From contig MEDJ01000013.1 in assembly GCA_001724025.1 (NCBI GenBank), positions 1 through 64,000 of the forward strand: a stretch of 64,000 nucleotides of DNA, given 5' to 3'. Origin of the DNA: Acidobacteria bacterium SCN 69-37 (GTDB taxonomy: Bacteria; Acidobacteriota; Vicinamibacteria; Vicinamibacterales; SCN-69-37). The notes beneath the pieces are model-generated. The model was not told the DNA's origin, did no database searches, and saw only the letters and a program-made list of their open reading frames with translations. Made by a program: the position numbers and the translations under genes. Every line of letters begins with the position of its first letter. Within the stretch, counting starts at the first letter, position 1. Shown here piece after piece: positions 17,892 to 25,837 of this stretch.

Positions 17892-18903
17892 CCGCGAGCA
17901 TCTGGCGCTCGCCCGTGCGGCCGGCGCGATAGATCGCGTCGACCACCTCGAGCGCCCGAAGGCCATCGCGCCCGCCGACGGCCGGCGTGCGACCGGTGCG
18001 GATGGCGTCGGCAAAATCCAGGAACTGCCGCTCGAACGGCTCGATGGCAATGGCCATCGGGTCGGACGCGCCTGACGCCGCCTCCTGCGCCACGGGCGGC
18101 GTGCTGCCGACGTCGTCCTGCACGTCCCACGTCGTGAGGCGATCGCCGGTGACGATGGCCGTGCCCTTCGTACCGTGAATCTCGATTCGTTCCGGGTAGC
18201 CTGGCCAGAACGCCGTGGATGCCTGAATCACGCCGGTGGCGCCGCTGGCGAACCGCAGCAGCGCGCTGACGTTGTCCTCGGACTCGATCGTGTGCGCGCC
18301 GCCGAGTTGCCAGACGGCCGACACGTCACGCACGGGCCCCATGAGCCAGCGGAGGAGATCCACCTGGTGGATCGCCTGGTTGATCAGCGCCCCGCCGCCC
18401 TCGACGTCCCACGTCCCCTTGCCGGGCCTGCCGTAGTACTCGTCGGACCGGTGCCATTTCACGTACGCGTCGCACTGCAGGAGACGCCCGAGACGTCCTG
18501 CCTTGATCGCCGCGTCGAGGAACACGCTCGATTCGTCGAACCGGTGCTGACTGACGACGCCGAGCGGAATGCCGGCGGCGTCGGCCACCTCGTTCATCCG
18601 ACGCGCCTGTGCCAGCGAGGTCGCGATCGGCTTCTGGACCTGGACGGGCGTGCCGTGCGCCGCGCACAACTCGACGATGCCCAGCCGCACGTTCGGCAGC
18701 GTGCACACGTCGACGTAATCGATCTCCGAATGCCGGCACAGGGCCTCGGCATCGGCAAACACCTCGCCGCCATGCTCGGCCACGAACGCGCGCGCTGCCG
18801 CCGCGTTGACGTCCACGGCCCCGCGCACGCTGAACCCGATGCGACGGTACGCACGGGCGTGCAGGCGCGCGATGGCGCCGGTCCCCACGATTCCCACTCT
18901 CAC
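17884..18903 (-). CDS. Gfo/Idh/MocA-family oxidoreductase, copy A
   Basis: 339 residues from GTG 18903 (RBS GGAGG, 5 nt). Rossmann motif VGIVGTGAIARLHARAYR at the N-terminus; cofactor/catalytic VQVQKPIAT (the usual EKP appears as QKP); GGGALINQAIHQVDLLRWL carries the conserved His. An NAD(P)-dependent sugar dehydrogenase acting in the cytosol. The gene lies 20 nt after the PVC-type dehydrogenase and overlaps the isomerase, giving a three-step cassette. Copy B (24759-25778) has exactly the same length and is very similar. The substitution Glu to Gln in the EKP motif is shared by both copies. Confidence 0.88.
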   Translation of the reverse strand: MRVGIVGTGAIARLHARAYRRIGFSVRGAVDVNAAAARAFVAEHGGEVFADAEALCRHSEIDYVDVCTLPNVRLGIVELCAAHGTPVQVQKPIATSLAQARRMNEVADAAGIPLGVVSQHRFDESSVFLDAAIKAGRLGRLLQCDAYVKWHRSDEYYGRPGKGTWDVEGGGALINQAIHQVDLLRWLMGPVRDVSAVWQLGGAHTIESEDNVSALLRFASGATGVIQASTAFWPGYPERIEIHGTKGTAIVTGDRLTTWDVQDDVGSTPPVAQEAASGASDPMAIAIEPFERQFLDFADAIRTGRTPAVGGRDGLRALEVVDAIYRAGRTGERQMLADV

Positions 18904-18923
18904 ACGTTCCTCCGTTGCCGGCG

Positions 18924-21650
18924 TCAGGGCGCCGGCGGTACGAGCGCCATGAGCTCGTCGTGCGTCCAGGGCGTGGTGCGCCCCGTCGTGGCCGCGCGCG
19001 CCGCGGCCACCGCGGCCGCGTCGATAGGCGATCCCGCGTTGCCCCACTGCCGCCGAACGTACGTCAGCACGCCCGCAATCTCTTCGTCGGAGAGCGACTG
19101 GCCGAGCGGCGGCATCAGCCCGATCGAGCCTTCCTTCCCGCCGACCACGATGCGCGCCGTCACCTCGGGCGGAGCCAGCGCGAGCGTCGATCCCACGAGC
19201 GACGGTGCGATGCGCTCGAGTCCGCGACCATCGACCTGGTGGCACGCCACGCAGAGATTCGCGAACACGACGCGGCCGGCCTCGAAGCGCGCGCGCTCGG
19301 CAGGCGTCAGGGGCACAATCGGCGTGGCGCCGGGCTTGCCGGGCCACTCCACGCGATCGAGCAGCCGCGTGGCGCGATCGCCCAGCGCCCCACCGGCGCT
19401 GGCCAGCGTCGTCAACGCGCGCGGCTCCTGGCCGAGACGAATCGGCGCCGGCCCACCGCTGCGGCCGGGTGCGGCTGCGGCCGGCATGAACGCCGACGCG
19501 CCACCGGGACCGCCACGGCCACCGGGACAGGTCGGGCACGGGACCGGCGTGGTCGTCGCCACCGTCGGCCGCGGGTCAGGCGTGCCGGGCAACCGCGCAT
19601 TCAGCCACGCCGCCTCGAATCCGGCCAGCACGGCCGCACGCTGCCAGTCGGGCCTGCCGCCATCACCGCTCCACGCGAGCAGCTGATCGACAGCAGCCTC
19701 GTCGGCCGATCGCAGGGCCGTGGCCGCCAGCATGGTGATGGCCGCCTCGCGCGCCGGCGACGCGTCTGTCGATGCCAGCAACTGGTCCAGCACGCGTGTT
19801 TCCACGCCGCGCAGGCCGCTCAGCGCCGCGTCCACCAGGACCGGATCGCCGCCATCACGCGCGAGCAGCCGGGCCATCGCACGCACGCGGCGATCGTCCT
19901 GATCCGGCAGCACGCCGAGCGTGGCCGCCAGTTGGCGTCGCACACCAGCGTCCTCATCCTCGATCCGGTCGAGCACCGCCTCGACGATCGAGGCGCCCGG
20001 GTCGGTGATCCATCGCTCGGCCATGCGCACGGCCGCCATGCGGGTGGCGCGCGCCGGTGCCGTGAGCGCGCGTTGCACCGTGGCCTCGTCGATCGCCCCG
20101 AGACCGTCGAGAATCCACAGCGCGTGCAGCTGTTCACGCGGATGACCGTCGTCGCCGGCCAGCGTCCGCAGTCGCGGCACGACGCTCATGTCGCCCCGCT
20201 GCACGAGCACTTGCTGCGCCCTGTCACGCCACCAGCCGTTCGGGTGCGACAGGAATCCGACGAGTGCCGCCGACGATGCGGTCGAGATGTGCGGCTGCGG
20301 CCCGCGCGGCAGGGTGTCGTGTACCACGCGATACAGGCGGCCGAACCCGGGCGGCAACGTCAAATCGCGCGACACGATCTGATCGCGCAGGTACTCCGTC
20401 ACGTAGTCGCGGTGCTGGATGATGCCGCGATACATGTCCAGGATGTAGAGCACGCCGTCCGGGCCGGGCGCGAGGTACACCGGGCGGAACCGCTCGTCGG
20501 TCGAGACGAGGAACTCGGCGCCCTCGTAGGCCTTGCGCGCCACCAGGTCCGGTCCGTCCTCGCGCAGCACGATCCGGCTGACCAGGTTCGCGGCCGGCTC
20601 GACGACGAACGCGTTGCCGTAGACATCGGCTGGCAGGCGATCGCCGCGGAAGATGACGGGCGCCGATACCGACGTGAAGTTGGCCAGCGCGCCGTTCGGG
20701 CCGAGGACGTTGAAGATGTACCCGCGGTTGACGCCCGGCGTGGCGTGCGCGGGCCACACGCGGTTGACCTCGCGGTCGGGCCCGGCGAGCGACTCGTACG
20801 CGCCCCGCGTCCGCAGCAGGTTGGGATTGCGCGCGTAGTAGGGTGTTGGCACATAGTCGACGTGCAGCACCGACTCGTTCGTGTTGCGGAAGATCCGGCC
20901 CGCGTCGTCGTGCGTCACGCCCCACTGGCCGCGCGAGAGCGTGTGCTGCACCTCGAAGGTGTTCCCCGGCCGCCAGCGCAGGAGCGTCGTGCCCTCCGAC
21001 GTGTGCAGCCAGTTGTCGAAGCCCCACCAGAGACTGTTCTCGTTGTGCTCGATGCCGGCCTCGCGGCGGCCGTAGGTCGTGGTGACGCGCGTCTTCGTCC
21101 CCGCGTGCCCCTCGGCATCGAACGCCACGAACCAGAGATCCGGCGGCTCGGCCACCAGCACGCCGCCCGTGAGCACCTTCAGCGCCCGCGGCAGCACGAG
21201 ACCGTCGAGAAAGACACGCCGGCGATCCATGCGCCCATCACCGTCGCTGTCCTCGAGCACGACGATGCGCCCGTCCGGCTGGCGCTCGCGCTCGTTCGAC
21301 GGATTGAGCTCCGGCATGAACGCGGGCATCTCGATCACCCACAGGCGGCCGTCGGCATCGAACTCCATGGCGATCGGATCCTGGAGCAGCGGTTCGGCGG
21401 CCACCAGTTCCACCCGGTAGCCCGGCGGCACGGTGAACGTGGCCATCGAGTCCTCGGGCGACTTCGGCGTCGAGTCCGTCGACACGGGCACGACAGGCGG
21501 CGGCCACGGCCGACGCGCGGGGTCGGCGGACGCGGGCGGCGCGGAGTCGGCAGACGCGGGAACCTGAGGCGAGAGGGCGTCGACAGGCACCAGCATCACG
21601 CCGGCCGACACGAGGAACGTGAACAGGACGAGGAGGCGTGTATGGCGCAC
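18924..21650 (-). CDS. PVC-type membrane-bound dehydrogenase with C-terminal cytochrome c, copy A
   Basis: 908 residues: signal peptide, then a ~400-residue beta-propeller dehydrogenase-like domain (VPPGYRVELVAAEPLLQDP, LVLPRALKVL, RGIIQHRDYVTEYLRDQI), a HEAT-like alpha-helical region (~480-690), a Gly/Pro linker with PCPTCPGGRGG, and a cytochrome c domain with CVACH (CxxCH) and distal Met in GLMPPLG. This is the Pirellula/Verrucomicrobium-type heme dehydrogenase architecture; periplasmic sugar oxidation passing electrons to the respiratory chain is inferred. First gene of operon A. The start is GTG with a weak RBS. Two paralogues are in this window. Confidence 0.85.
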   Translation of the reverse strand: MRHTRLLVLFTFLVSAGVMLVPVDALSPQVPASADSAPPASADPARRPWPPPVVPVSTDSTPKSPEDSMATFTVPPGYRVELVAAEPLLQDPIAMEFDADGRLWVIEMPAFMPELNPSNERERQPDGRIVVLEDSDGDGRMDRRRVFLDGLVLPRALKVLTGGVLVAEPPDLWFVAFDAEGHAGTKTRVTTTYGRREAGIEHNENSLWWGFDNWLHTSEGTTLLRWRPGNTFEVQHTLSRGQWGVTHDDAGRIFRNTNESVLHVDYVPTPYYARNPNLLRTRGAYESLAGPDREVNRVWPAHATPGVNRGYIFNVLGPNGALANFTSVSAPVIFRGDRLPADVYGNAFVVEPAANLVSRIVLREDGPDLVARKAYEGAEFLVSTDERFRPVYLAPGPDGVLYILDMYRGIIQHRDYVTEYLRDQIVSRDLTLPPGFGRLYRVVHDTLPRGPQPHISTASSAALVGFLSHPNGWWRDRAQQVLVQRGDMSVVPRLRTLAGDDGHPREQLHALWILDGLGAIDEATVQRALTAPARATRMAAVRMAERWITDPGASIVEAVLDRIEDEDAGVRRQLAATLGVLPDQDDRRVRAMARLLARDGGDPVLVDAALSGLRGVETRVLDQLLASTDASPAREAAITMLAATALRSADEAAVDQLLAWSGDGGRPDWQRAAVLAGFEAAWLNARLPGTPDPRPTVATTTPVPCPTCPGGRGGPGGASAFMPAAAAPGRSGGPAPIRLGQEPRALTTLASAGGALGDRATRLLDRVEWPGKPGATPIVPLTPAERARFEAGRVVFANLCVACHQVDGRGLERIAPSLVGSTLALAPPEVTARIVVGGKEGSIGLMPPLGQSLSDEEIAGVLTYVRRQWGNAGSPIDAAAVAAARAATTGRTTPWTHDELMALVPPAP

Positions 21651-21715
21651 GGATGTGCCTGTGACATTACGCCGCGTGTACGAGACCGGTCAAGGCGCGA
21701 TCGCGATCAGTTTTC

Positions 21716-21807
21716 CCCGGGGCTCCGAAGAGTTCACGGACGGTCCATGCGCGCGAGCCGGCGGCCCGGGCCTCAGAATTCGGAGCCCTGGGGCTTCAGC
21801 CCCAGGG
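21716..21807. repeat. CTTCAGCC-type hairpin and an inverted half element
   Basis: CCCTGGGGCT (21786-21795) and AGCCCCAGGG (21798-21807) form a perfect 10-bp stem with a 2-nt loop, preceded by CGGAG. A half element, CCCCGGGGCTCCGAA, lies in opposite orientation at 21716-21730. It sits between the dienelactone hydrolase gene and the PVC-type gene and may terminate or attenuate read-through. Confidence 0.7.
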
Positions 21808-21821
21808 AACCTACGCGATCG

Positions 21822-22682
21822 CTACGCGAGCGCGCGCCCGTACAGATCGAGCAACCGGCTCCAGGCCTTCTCGGCCAGCGGTTCGCTGTAGACCGCCGAG
21901 TCCGGCGGGCACCAGCCGTGCGCGCCCGCGTACACCTCGATTTCGGCCGGCCGGCCCGCGGCCGTGAACGTGTCGCGCAGCACCGTCTTCTCCTCCGGCG
22001 CCCGCGCATCGTCATTGGCCGCAATGGCCACGAGGAATTGTGCCTGCGTCTTCGCCGCCTGCAGGTGCGGACTCGTGGGGGCCGTCGTCACCAGGCCGCC
22101 ACCGTGGAACGACGCCACGGCCCCGACACGTCCGGGCACGGCGGCGGCCGTGCGGAACGCCATCGGTCCGCCCATGCAATAGCCCTGTGTGCCGATCTTC
22201 CGATTCGTCGCCACGGACCGCTGCGCGTCGAGCCACCCGATGAACGCCCGCGCATCGGTCATGTGCGTCGTCTCGTTGAGCGCGCCCGCCAGCGGTCGCA
22301 TCTCTGCGATCGGCGTGGCCGATCCCTGCGGCGCCGTCGGCGCCTTCTGGACCCGGTAGAACGGATTGACGACGAGCACGGCGTAGCCGGATTCGGCGAG
22401 CCGCTTGCCCATCTGCCGGAAGGCCGGCCGCAGGCCGAAGATGTCGGGCCAGATCAGCACGCCCGGGGCCGTGCCGGCCACCGGGTGGACGAAGTACGCA
22501 TCGGCCGAGCCGTCGGGCGTGGTGATCGTGACCTCGGCCTCGGTCACGTCAACGGCCCCGACGACCGCGGGCAGCGCCATGGCCACGCCCGCGCCGAGCA
22601 TGACGCCGAACTGCCGCCGCGTCACCAGTCCGCGCGCCTCGAACTGCTGCCGATCGTCGTCGAAGTGATCCTGATCGCACAT
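21822..22682 (-). CDS. Dienelactone hydrolase-family protein, probably Tat-exported
   Basis: 286 residues from ATG 22682 (RBS GGGAG). Near the N-terminus, TRRQFGVMLGAGVAMALP resembles a twin-arginine signal. The alpha/beta-hydrolase core has the nucleophile elbow GYCMGG (Cys, as in dienelactone hydrolase), TRLL-type strands, an AANDDARAPEE Asp region and the AGAHGW His. The family cleaves lactones and related esters; a sugar lactone is plausible beside sugar dehydrogenases, but this is inference. Ten nt downstream of rpiB and co-directional, so probably one operon. Confidence 0.8.
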   Translation of the reverse strand: MCDQDHFDDDRQQFEARGLVTRRQFGVMLGAGVAMALPAVVGAVDVTEAEVTITTPDGSADAYFVHPVAGTAPGVLIWPDIFGLRPAFRQMGKRLAESGYAVLVVNPFYRVQKAPTAPQGSATPIAEMRPLAGALNETTHMTDARAFIGWLDAQRSVATNRKIGTQGYCMGGPMAFRTAAAVPGRVGAVASFHGGGLVTTAPTSPHLQAAKTQAQFLVAIAANDDARAPEEKTVLRDTFTAAGRPAEIEVYAGAHGWCPPDSAVYSEPLAEKAWSRLLDLYGRALA

Positions 22683-22692
22683 GGTATTCTCC

Positions 22693-23121
22693 CTATTCGT
22701 CGAGTTTCCGGATCCGCGCGACGTGCCGTCCACCTTCGAACGGCGTCGTCAGCCAGGCGTCGACGATCCGGATCGCCAGATCCTCGGCAATCGTGCGCTC
22801 GCCCATCGCGATCATGTTCGCGTCGTTGTGCGCACGGGCGAGCCGTGCGATGTCTTCGCTCCAGCAGAGCGCGCACCGCACGCCGCGATGCCTGTTGGCG
22901 GCCATCGCCTCGCCGTTGCCCGATCCGCCCAGCACGATGCCCCGCTCGCACCGGCCGTCGGCCACGGCCGCCGCCGCGAGATGGATGAAGTCCGGATAGT
23001 CGACGGCTTCCGTCGACGACGTCCCGAAGTCGATCGTCTCGTGCCCGAGCGCCGCGAGATGACGGACAATGGCGGTCTTGTACCGGAAACCGGCGTGATC
23101 GGAAGCGATCGCAATCGTCAT
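22693..23121 (-). CDS. rpiB: Ribose-5-phosphate isomerase B family (RpiB/LacAB)
   Basis: 142 residues. MTIAIASDHAGFRYK at the N-terminus, GTSSTEAVDYPDF, and VLGGSGNGEAMAANRHRG. The catalytic Cys of E. coli-type RpiB is absent (GGSGNGE), and the following Glu marks the mycobacterial Glu-dependent subtype. It interconverts ribose-5-P and ribulose-5-P or isomerises a related sugar phosphate in the cytosol. Start ATG 23121; the downstream hydrolase follows after 10 nt. Confidence 0.88.
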   Translation of the reverse strand: MTIAIASDHAGFRYKTAIVRHLAALGHETIDFGTSSTEAVDYPDFIHLAAAAVADGRCERGIVLGGSGNGEAMAANRHRGVRCALCWSEDIARLARAHNDANMIAMGERTIAEDLAIRIVDAWLTTPFEGGRHVARIRKLDE

Positions 23122-23265
23122 ACGCAGGGGGCGATGATACCGCAAGCGGGCCGTCCTTCCCGTCCCCGCGTCCCCGGCGCGTCCATGTGACAATCAGCGC
23201 GACTGCCTGCCGGACACCGGCACTTCCCGCGCGGACCGTGACGACAGATCGAGGAGGCGACGAGC

Positions 23266-23622
23266 ATGCCGCAGCAGGACGACGTGAGGCCCGGCGTGGA
23301 CGCGGTCCGCGGTGTCGACCTCGACGCGCAGAGCCGGTGCGCGCACTACCACGGCGCCGCGGACATCGTCGCCATCAAGTTCATGTGCTGCGGCGTCTAC
23401 TACGCGTGCACGGACTGCCACGCGGCCGTGGCCGATCACCCGGCGCAGGTCTGGCCCTCGGACCGCTGGGACGAGCGCGCGATCCGCTGCGGCGCCTGCG
23501 CTTCGACGCTGACGATCGCGACCTACCTGAACGGGACGCCCGCCTGTCCCGTCTGCGGCGCGGGGTTCAACCCGCGCTGTCGTTCCCACCACCACTACTA
23601 CTTCGCGGTGCCGGCCGAATAG
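23266..23622 (+). CDS. CHY zinc-finger protein
   Basis: 118 residues from ATG 23266 with a strong RBS (GAGGAGGCGACGAGC). The zf-CHY pattern is complete: RCAHYHG, MCCGVYYACTDCHAA, IRCGACAST, CPVCGAGFNPRCRSHHHYYF, giving at least three zinc sites. Small bacterial CHY proteins are cytosolic and their role is unknown; eukaryotic relatives are E3 ligases or import factors. It is the only plus-strand gene between the two duplicated operons. Confidence 0.85.
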   Translation: MPQQDDVRPGVDAVRGVDLDAQSRCAHYHGAADIVAIKFMCCGVYYACTDCHAAVADHPAQVWPSDRWDERAIRCGACASTLTIATYLNGTPACPVCGAGFNPRCRSHHHYYFAVPAE

Positions 23623-23895
23623 CGCCGCTGCGCCAGCACGCCCGTTACTCGGGTGCTGGGCGTCGTTCGCGTAGCGCCGGTGGCGCCGTGCCCATCGTTC
23701 GATCAACACCAGCACGAGCACCACCGCCAGCAGGCCGAGGGCAATCTGCGCCGTGCCCGTATGGCGCAGGCCCTGGCCGCGACGATCGTGATCGGATCCT
23801 ACGTCCTGGCCGAGCGGATCGTGCTGACATCCATACGCCCGATGGCGCGCAACGCCTCGTCCTGAGGTCTCGATCGGGCCCTCTCCAGCGGGCCC
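23623..23895. other. Intergenic region without a convincing gene
   Basis: 273 bp between the CHY gene and the convergent isomerase. A hydrophobic stretch on the minus strand (ALGLLAVVLVLVLIERW) has no acceptable start codon or RBS. Nothing else stands out. Confidence 0.5.
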
Positions 23896-24762
23896 TCAGG
23901 CGTGGGCGTCGATCAATCGCCGCAGATTGCGGGCGCAGATCAGGCTGGCCGCCGCCTTGTCGCCGTCCGGGCCGGGCCAGTGCGTCTCGAGGCTGATCCA
24001 GCCTGGATATCCGTCACGGATCAGCGCCGCGATCTGCCCCGGCCAGTCGACGCTCATCGCGCCAACCGGTCCCCACGTCGGCGTATGGTCGTGCACGTCG
24101 CAGTCCTTGGCGTGGACATGGATCACCCGCCGGGGGTCGAGGACCCGGTAACCGTCCGGATACGGGGTTTCGCCGGCGACCAGGGCATTGGCCGGATCCC
24201 AGATCAGCCCGAGCGCCGGATGATCGACGGCCGCCATGACCGTCGCCGCTTCGGTCGCCGTCCCCACGTTGCAGGCGTGCTCGTTCTCCAGCCCGATCAC
24301 GATGCCGTCGGGCACGGCGTCGGTCAGACGACGGAGCGCGACCACGACGTCGTCGAACACACGCGCCGGCTCGACGGTCCGCCAGTAGGAGAAGACGCGG
24401 AGGATGCCCGCGCCGGTCCGCTCCGCAATCCGGAACGCCCGCTCGCTCAGCCGCGGCTGGTCCTGGAACGTGTGGCGTGCGGCAAACGCGTCCTGCTGAA
24501 AGCGCATATCGAGCGGCCGCCCGCCCGGCAGCACGCACTTCAGGAGGGGCGACGCAATCGACAGCACGGTCATGCCCCGCGCCTCCACCCGTTCCCGGAT
24601 CCGATCGATCGCGTCGTCGTCCAGATCGATGATGTTGCGCCCGTCGATCGTGCGGAGTTCGACGCCGGCCAGACCGACAGAGGCCATGGCCTCGAGCGCT
24701 GTGTCGAGGTCCGGCGAAAATTCGTCGGTGATGGCCGCGAGCCTGGGACGCGCCATGCTCAT
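23896..24762 (-). CDS. Sugar phosphate isomerase/epimerase, copy B
   Basis: 288 residues, with the same TIM-barrel signature residues as copy A (GLENEHACNVG, GLIWDPANAL, VIHVHAKDCDVH, WISLETHW). ATG 24762 overlaps the TGA of the upstream Gfo/Idh gene as ATGA, so translation is coupled. Third gene of operon B. A large majority of residues match copy A by eye; differences are scattered, so the duplication is not very recent. Confidence 0.85.
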   Translation of the reverse strand: MSMARPRLAAITDEFSPDLDTALEAMASVGLAGVELRTIDGRNIIDLDDDAIDRIRERVEARGMTVLSIASPLLKCVLPGGRPLDMRFQQDAFAARHTFQDQPRLSERAFRIAERTGAGILRVFSYWRTVEPARVFDDVVVALRRLTDAVPDGIVIGLENEHACNVGTATEAATVMAAVDHPALGLIWDPANALVAGETPYPDGYRVLDPRRVIHVHAKDCDVHDHTPTWGPVGAMSVDWPGQIAALIRDGYPGWISLETHWPGPDGDKAAASLICARNLRRLIDAHA

Positions 24763-25778
24763 TGCTCGACCACCGCCTGCCGCTCGCCCGTCCGGCACGC
24801 CTGATAGATGGCCTCGACGATCTCGAGCGCCACGAGCCCCTCGCGCCCGCCGACCGCCGGCGTGCGCCCCGTGCGGATCGCCTCGGCAAAGTCCGTGAAC
24901 TGGCGTTCGAACGGCTCCAGCGAAATCGCCATCGGATCGGACGCGCCCGACGCGGCCTGCTGCGCGATGGGGGGCGTGCTGCCGCTGTCGTCCTGCACAT
25001 CCCACGTGGTGAGCCGATCGCCGGTGACCACGGCGGTGCCCTTCGTGCCGTGAATCTCGATGCGCTCCGGATAGCCGGGCCAGAACGCCGTCGACGCCTG
25101 AATGACGCCGGTGGCGCCATTGGCGAAACGCAGCAGGGCGCTGAGATTGTCCTCGGACTCAATCCGGTGAGCCGCGCCGAGTTGCCACGTCCCCCACACC
25201 TCCGCCACCGGGCCGATGAGCCAGCGGACGAGATCCACCTGGTGGATGGCCTGATTGATCAGCGCGCCGCCGCCCTCCACCTCCCACGATCCCTTGCCCG
25301 GTCGGCCGTAGTACTCGTCGGTACGATGCCACTTCACGTACGCGTCGCATTGGAGGATCCGCCCCAGCCGCCCGGCCTCGATCGCCTGTTCGAGGAACCG
25401 GCTCGACTCGTCGAACCGGTGCTGACTGACGACGCCGAGCACGATGCCGGCGGCCGTCGCGACGTCGATCATGCGACGGGCCCGCTCGACCGTCGTCGCG
25501 ATCGGCTTCTGGACCTGGACGTGCTTGCGGTATGTCGCGCAGATCTCGACGATCTGGAGACGGACGTTGGGCAACGTGCAGACATCGACGTAGTCGACGT
25601 CGGCCCGCGCACACAGGGCGTCGACGTCCGCCACGACTTCCCCGCCGTGCTCGGCAACGAAGTGCTGCGCTGCCGCGGCGTTGACGTCCGTGACCGCGCG
25701 GACGCTGAAGCCGAGATTCCGATACGCACGGGCGTGCAGACGCGCGATGGCGCCGGTGCCCACGATTCCCACTCTCAC
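24759..25778 (-). CDS. Gfo/Idh/MocA-family oxidoreductase, copy B
   Basis: 339 residues from GTG 25778 (GGAGGGG upstream), the same length as copy A. Same motifs: VGIVGTGAIARLHARAYR, VQVQKPIAT, GGGALINQAIHQVDLVRWL, STAFWPGYPERIEIHGTKG. NAD(P)-dependent sugar oxidoreductase in the cytosol. It sits between a PVC-type dehydrogenase (59 nt upstream) and the isomerase it overlaps. The two copies share the unusual QKP in place of EKP, so that change predates the duplication. Confidence 0.88.
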   Translation of the reverse strand: MRVGIVGTGAIARLHARAYRNLGFSVRAVTDVNAAAAQHFVAEHGGEVVADVDALCARADVDYVDVCTLPNVRLQIVEICATYRKHVQVQKPIATTVERARRMIDVATAAGIVLGVVSQHRFDESSRFLEQAIEAGRLGRILQCDAYVKWHRTDEYYGRPGKGSWEVEGGGALINQAIHQVDLVRWLIGPVAEVWGTWQLGAAHRIESEDNLSALLRFANGATGVIQASTAFWPGYPERIEIHGTKGTAVVTGDRLTTWDVQDDSGSTPPIAQQAASGASDPMAISLEPFERQFTDFAEAIRTGRTPAVGGREGLVALEIVEAIYQACRTGERQAVVEQ

Positions 25779-25837
25779 TGGTCCCCTCCGAACTGGACGC
25801 CGCGTACGGCGCGCCCCTGCGTCGTGTCGATGCGCCC

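Noticed and set aside
18915-22988. Open frame of 1357 codons on the plus strand opposite the PVC-type dehydrogenase and hydrolase genes
   Set aside because: Arg/His/Pro-rich composition typical of the antisense frame of GC-rich genes; the minus strand carries clear, motif-bearing genes over the same bases.
23194-23895. Minus-strand open frame with a hydrophobic LLAVVLVLVLIERW stretch
   Set aside because: No acceptable start codon or RBS, and its 3' half lies opposite the well-supported CHY zinc-finger gene.
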